A stretch of DNA of 5,882 nucleotides. Source: Bacteroidota bacterium. GTDB taxonomy: Bacteria; Bacteroidota; Bacteroidia; Flavobacteriales; Flavobacteriaceae. Both the position numbers and the translations under genes were made by a program. Positions 5,626 to 5,882 of this stretch are shown here, one piece after another; position 1 is the first letter of the stretch; every line of letters begins with the position of its first letter. The DNA is taken from contig JAHZIZ010000103.1 of the NCBI GenBank assembly GCA_022601215.1, forward strand, positions 1-5,882. Reading direction: 5' to 3'. The notes beneath the pieces are model-generated. The model was given only the letters and a program-made list of their open reading frames with translations, did no database searches and was not told where the DNA came from.

Positions 5626-5882
5626 TTAGATCAGTTGATTTGCAACTAAATATTCTGCGATTTGTACAGCGTTAGTGGCGGCCCCTTTTCTTAAATTATC
5701 ACTTACCACCCAAAGATTAAGGGTGTTTGGTTGAGTTTCGTCTCGGCGAATACGGCCCACGAAAACGTCATCTTTATCATTGGCGTAGATCGGCATTGGG
5801 TAGGTATTGGTGTCCGGATTGTCCTGCACGGTTATCCCAGGGGTTTCATGTAAAGTGCGACGGACTTCAGAGAGATCGAAAT
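5626..5882 (-). CDS. asd: Aspartate-semialdehyde dehydrogenase, C-terminal 84 residues (5' end outside the window)
   Basis: Asd (EC 1.2.1.11) reduces aspartyl-4-phosphate to aspartate semialdehyde with NADPH in the cytoplasm, the branch step to lysine/diaminopimelate, threonine and methionine. The frame stays open from the stop TAA at 5626-5628 to the window edge, reading FDLSEVRRTLHETPGITVQD at its left end. The GTG codon at 5827-5829 is an internal valine, not a start. Signature stretches of the family C-terminus are YPMP, KDDVFVGRIRRD and LNLWVVSDNLRKGAATNAVQ, and the protein ends AEYLVANQLI. The catalytic cysteine and histidine lie outside the window. Identification is very secure from the C-terminus alone. 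Confidence 0.96.
   Translation of the reverse strand, partial: FDLSEVRRTLHETPGITVQDNPDTNTYPMPIYANDKDDVFVGRIRRDETQPNTLNLWVVSDNLRKGAATNAVQIAEYLVANQLI

Noticed and set aside
5827..5829. GTG as a start codon for a 67-residue protein
   Set aside because: The frame continues upstream to the window edge with clear Asd sequence, so this GTG is an internal valine.

Overview
The window reads as chromosomal DNA of a member of the Bacteroidota, most likely a marine-type Flavobacteriaceae. The evidence is AT-rich DNA, no Shine-Dalgarno sequences, A-rich leaders in front of several start codons, lipoproteins with a short lipobox and acidic residues after the cysteine, and a C-terminal type IX secretion (T9SS) sorting domain. 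All six genes lie on the minus strand, so the order of transcription runs from high to low coordinates. No tRNA, rRNA, CRISPR array or insertion sequence was seen, and no gene-free stretch exceeds about 110 bases.

In transcriptional order the window holds: the C-terminal end of aspartate-semialdehyde dehydrogenase (5626-5882, cut by the window edge); a four-helix DoxX-family membrane protein (5155-5556) followed by a hairpin terminator (5109-5145); a predicted surface lipoprotein with an Ig/cadherin-like domain and a cytochrome c-like region with two CxxCH haem motifs (3666-5048); 26 bases later, a secreted protein with FG-GAP/VCBS repeats, an ASPIC/UnbV domain and a T9SS tail, related to the CRTAC1 family (2047-3639), closed by a textbook terminator (1986-2020); a second DoxX paralogue (1566-1949); and the N-terminal 504 residues of a prolyl oligopeptidase lipoprotein (1-1512, cut by the window edge).

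The accessory-looking part is the centre. A predicted dihaem surface lipoprotein and a T9SS-exported, calcium-binding-type beta-propeller protein sit in one apparent operon, flanked by two DoxX paralogues. DoxX proteins are often linked to membrane redox chemistry, so an outer-surface redox or binding module is a reasonable inference, but no substrate can be read from the sequence. The flanking Asd and prolyl oligopeptidase genes are ordinary housekeeping or peptidase genes. Several intergenic hairpins are present. Two of them (1530-1561 and 5069-5100) lie 17-20 bases upstream of start codons, lack a U-tract, and are not explained as standard terminators.
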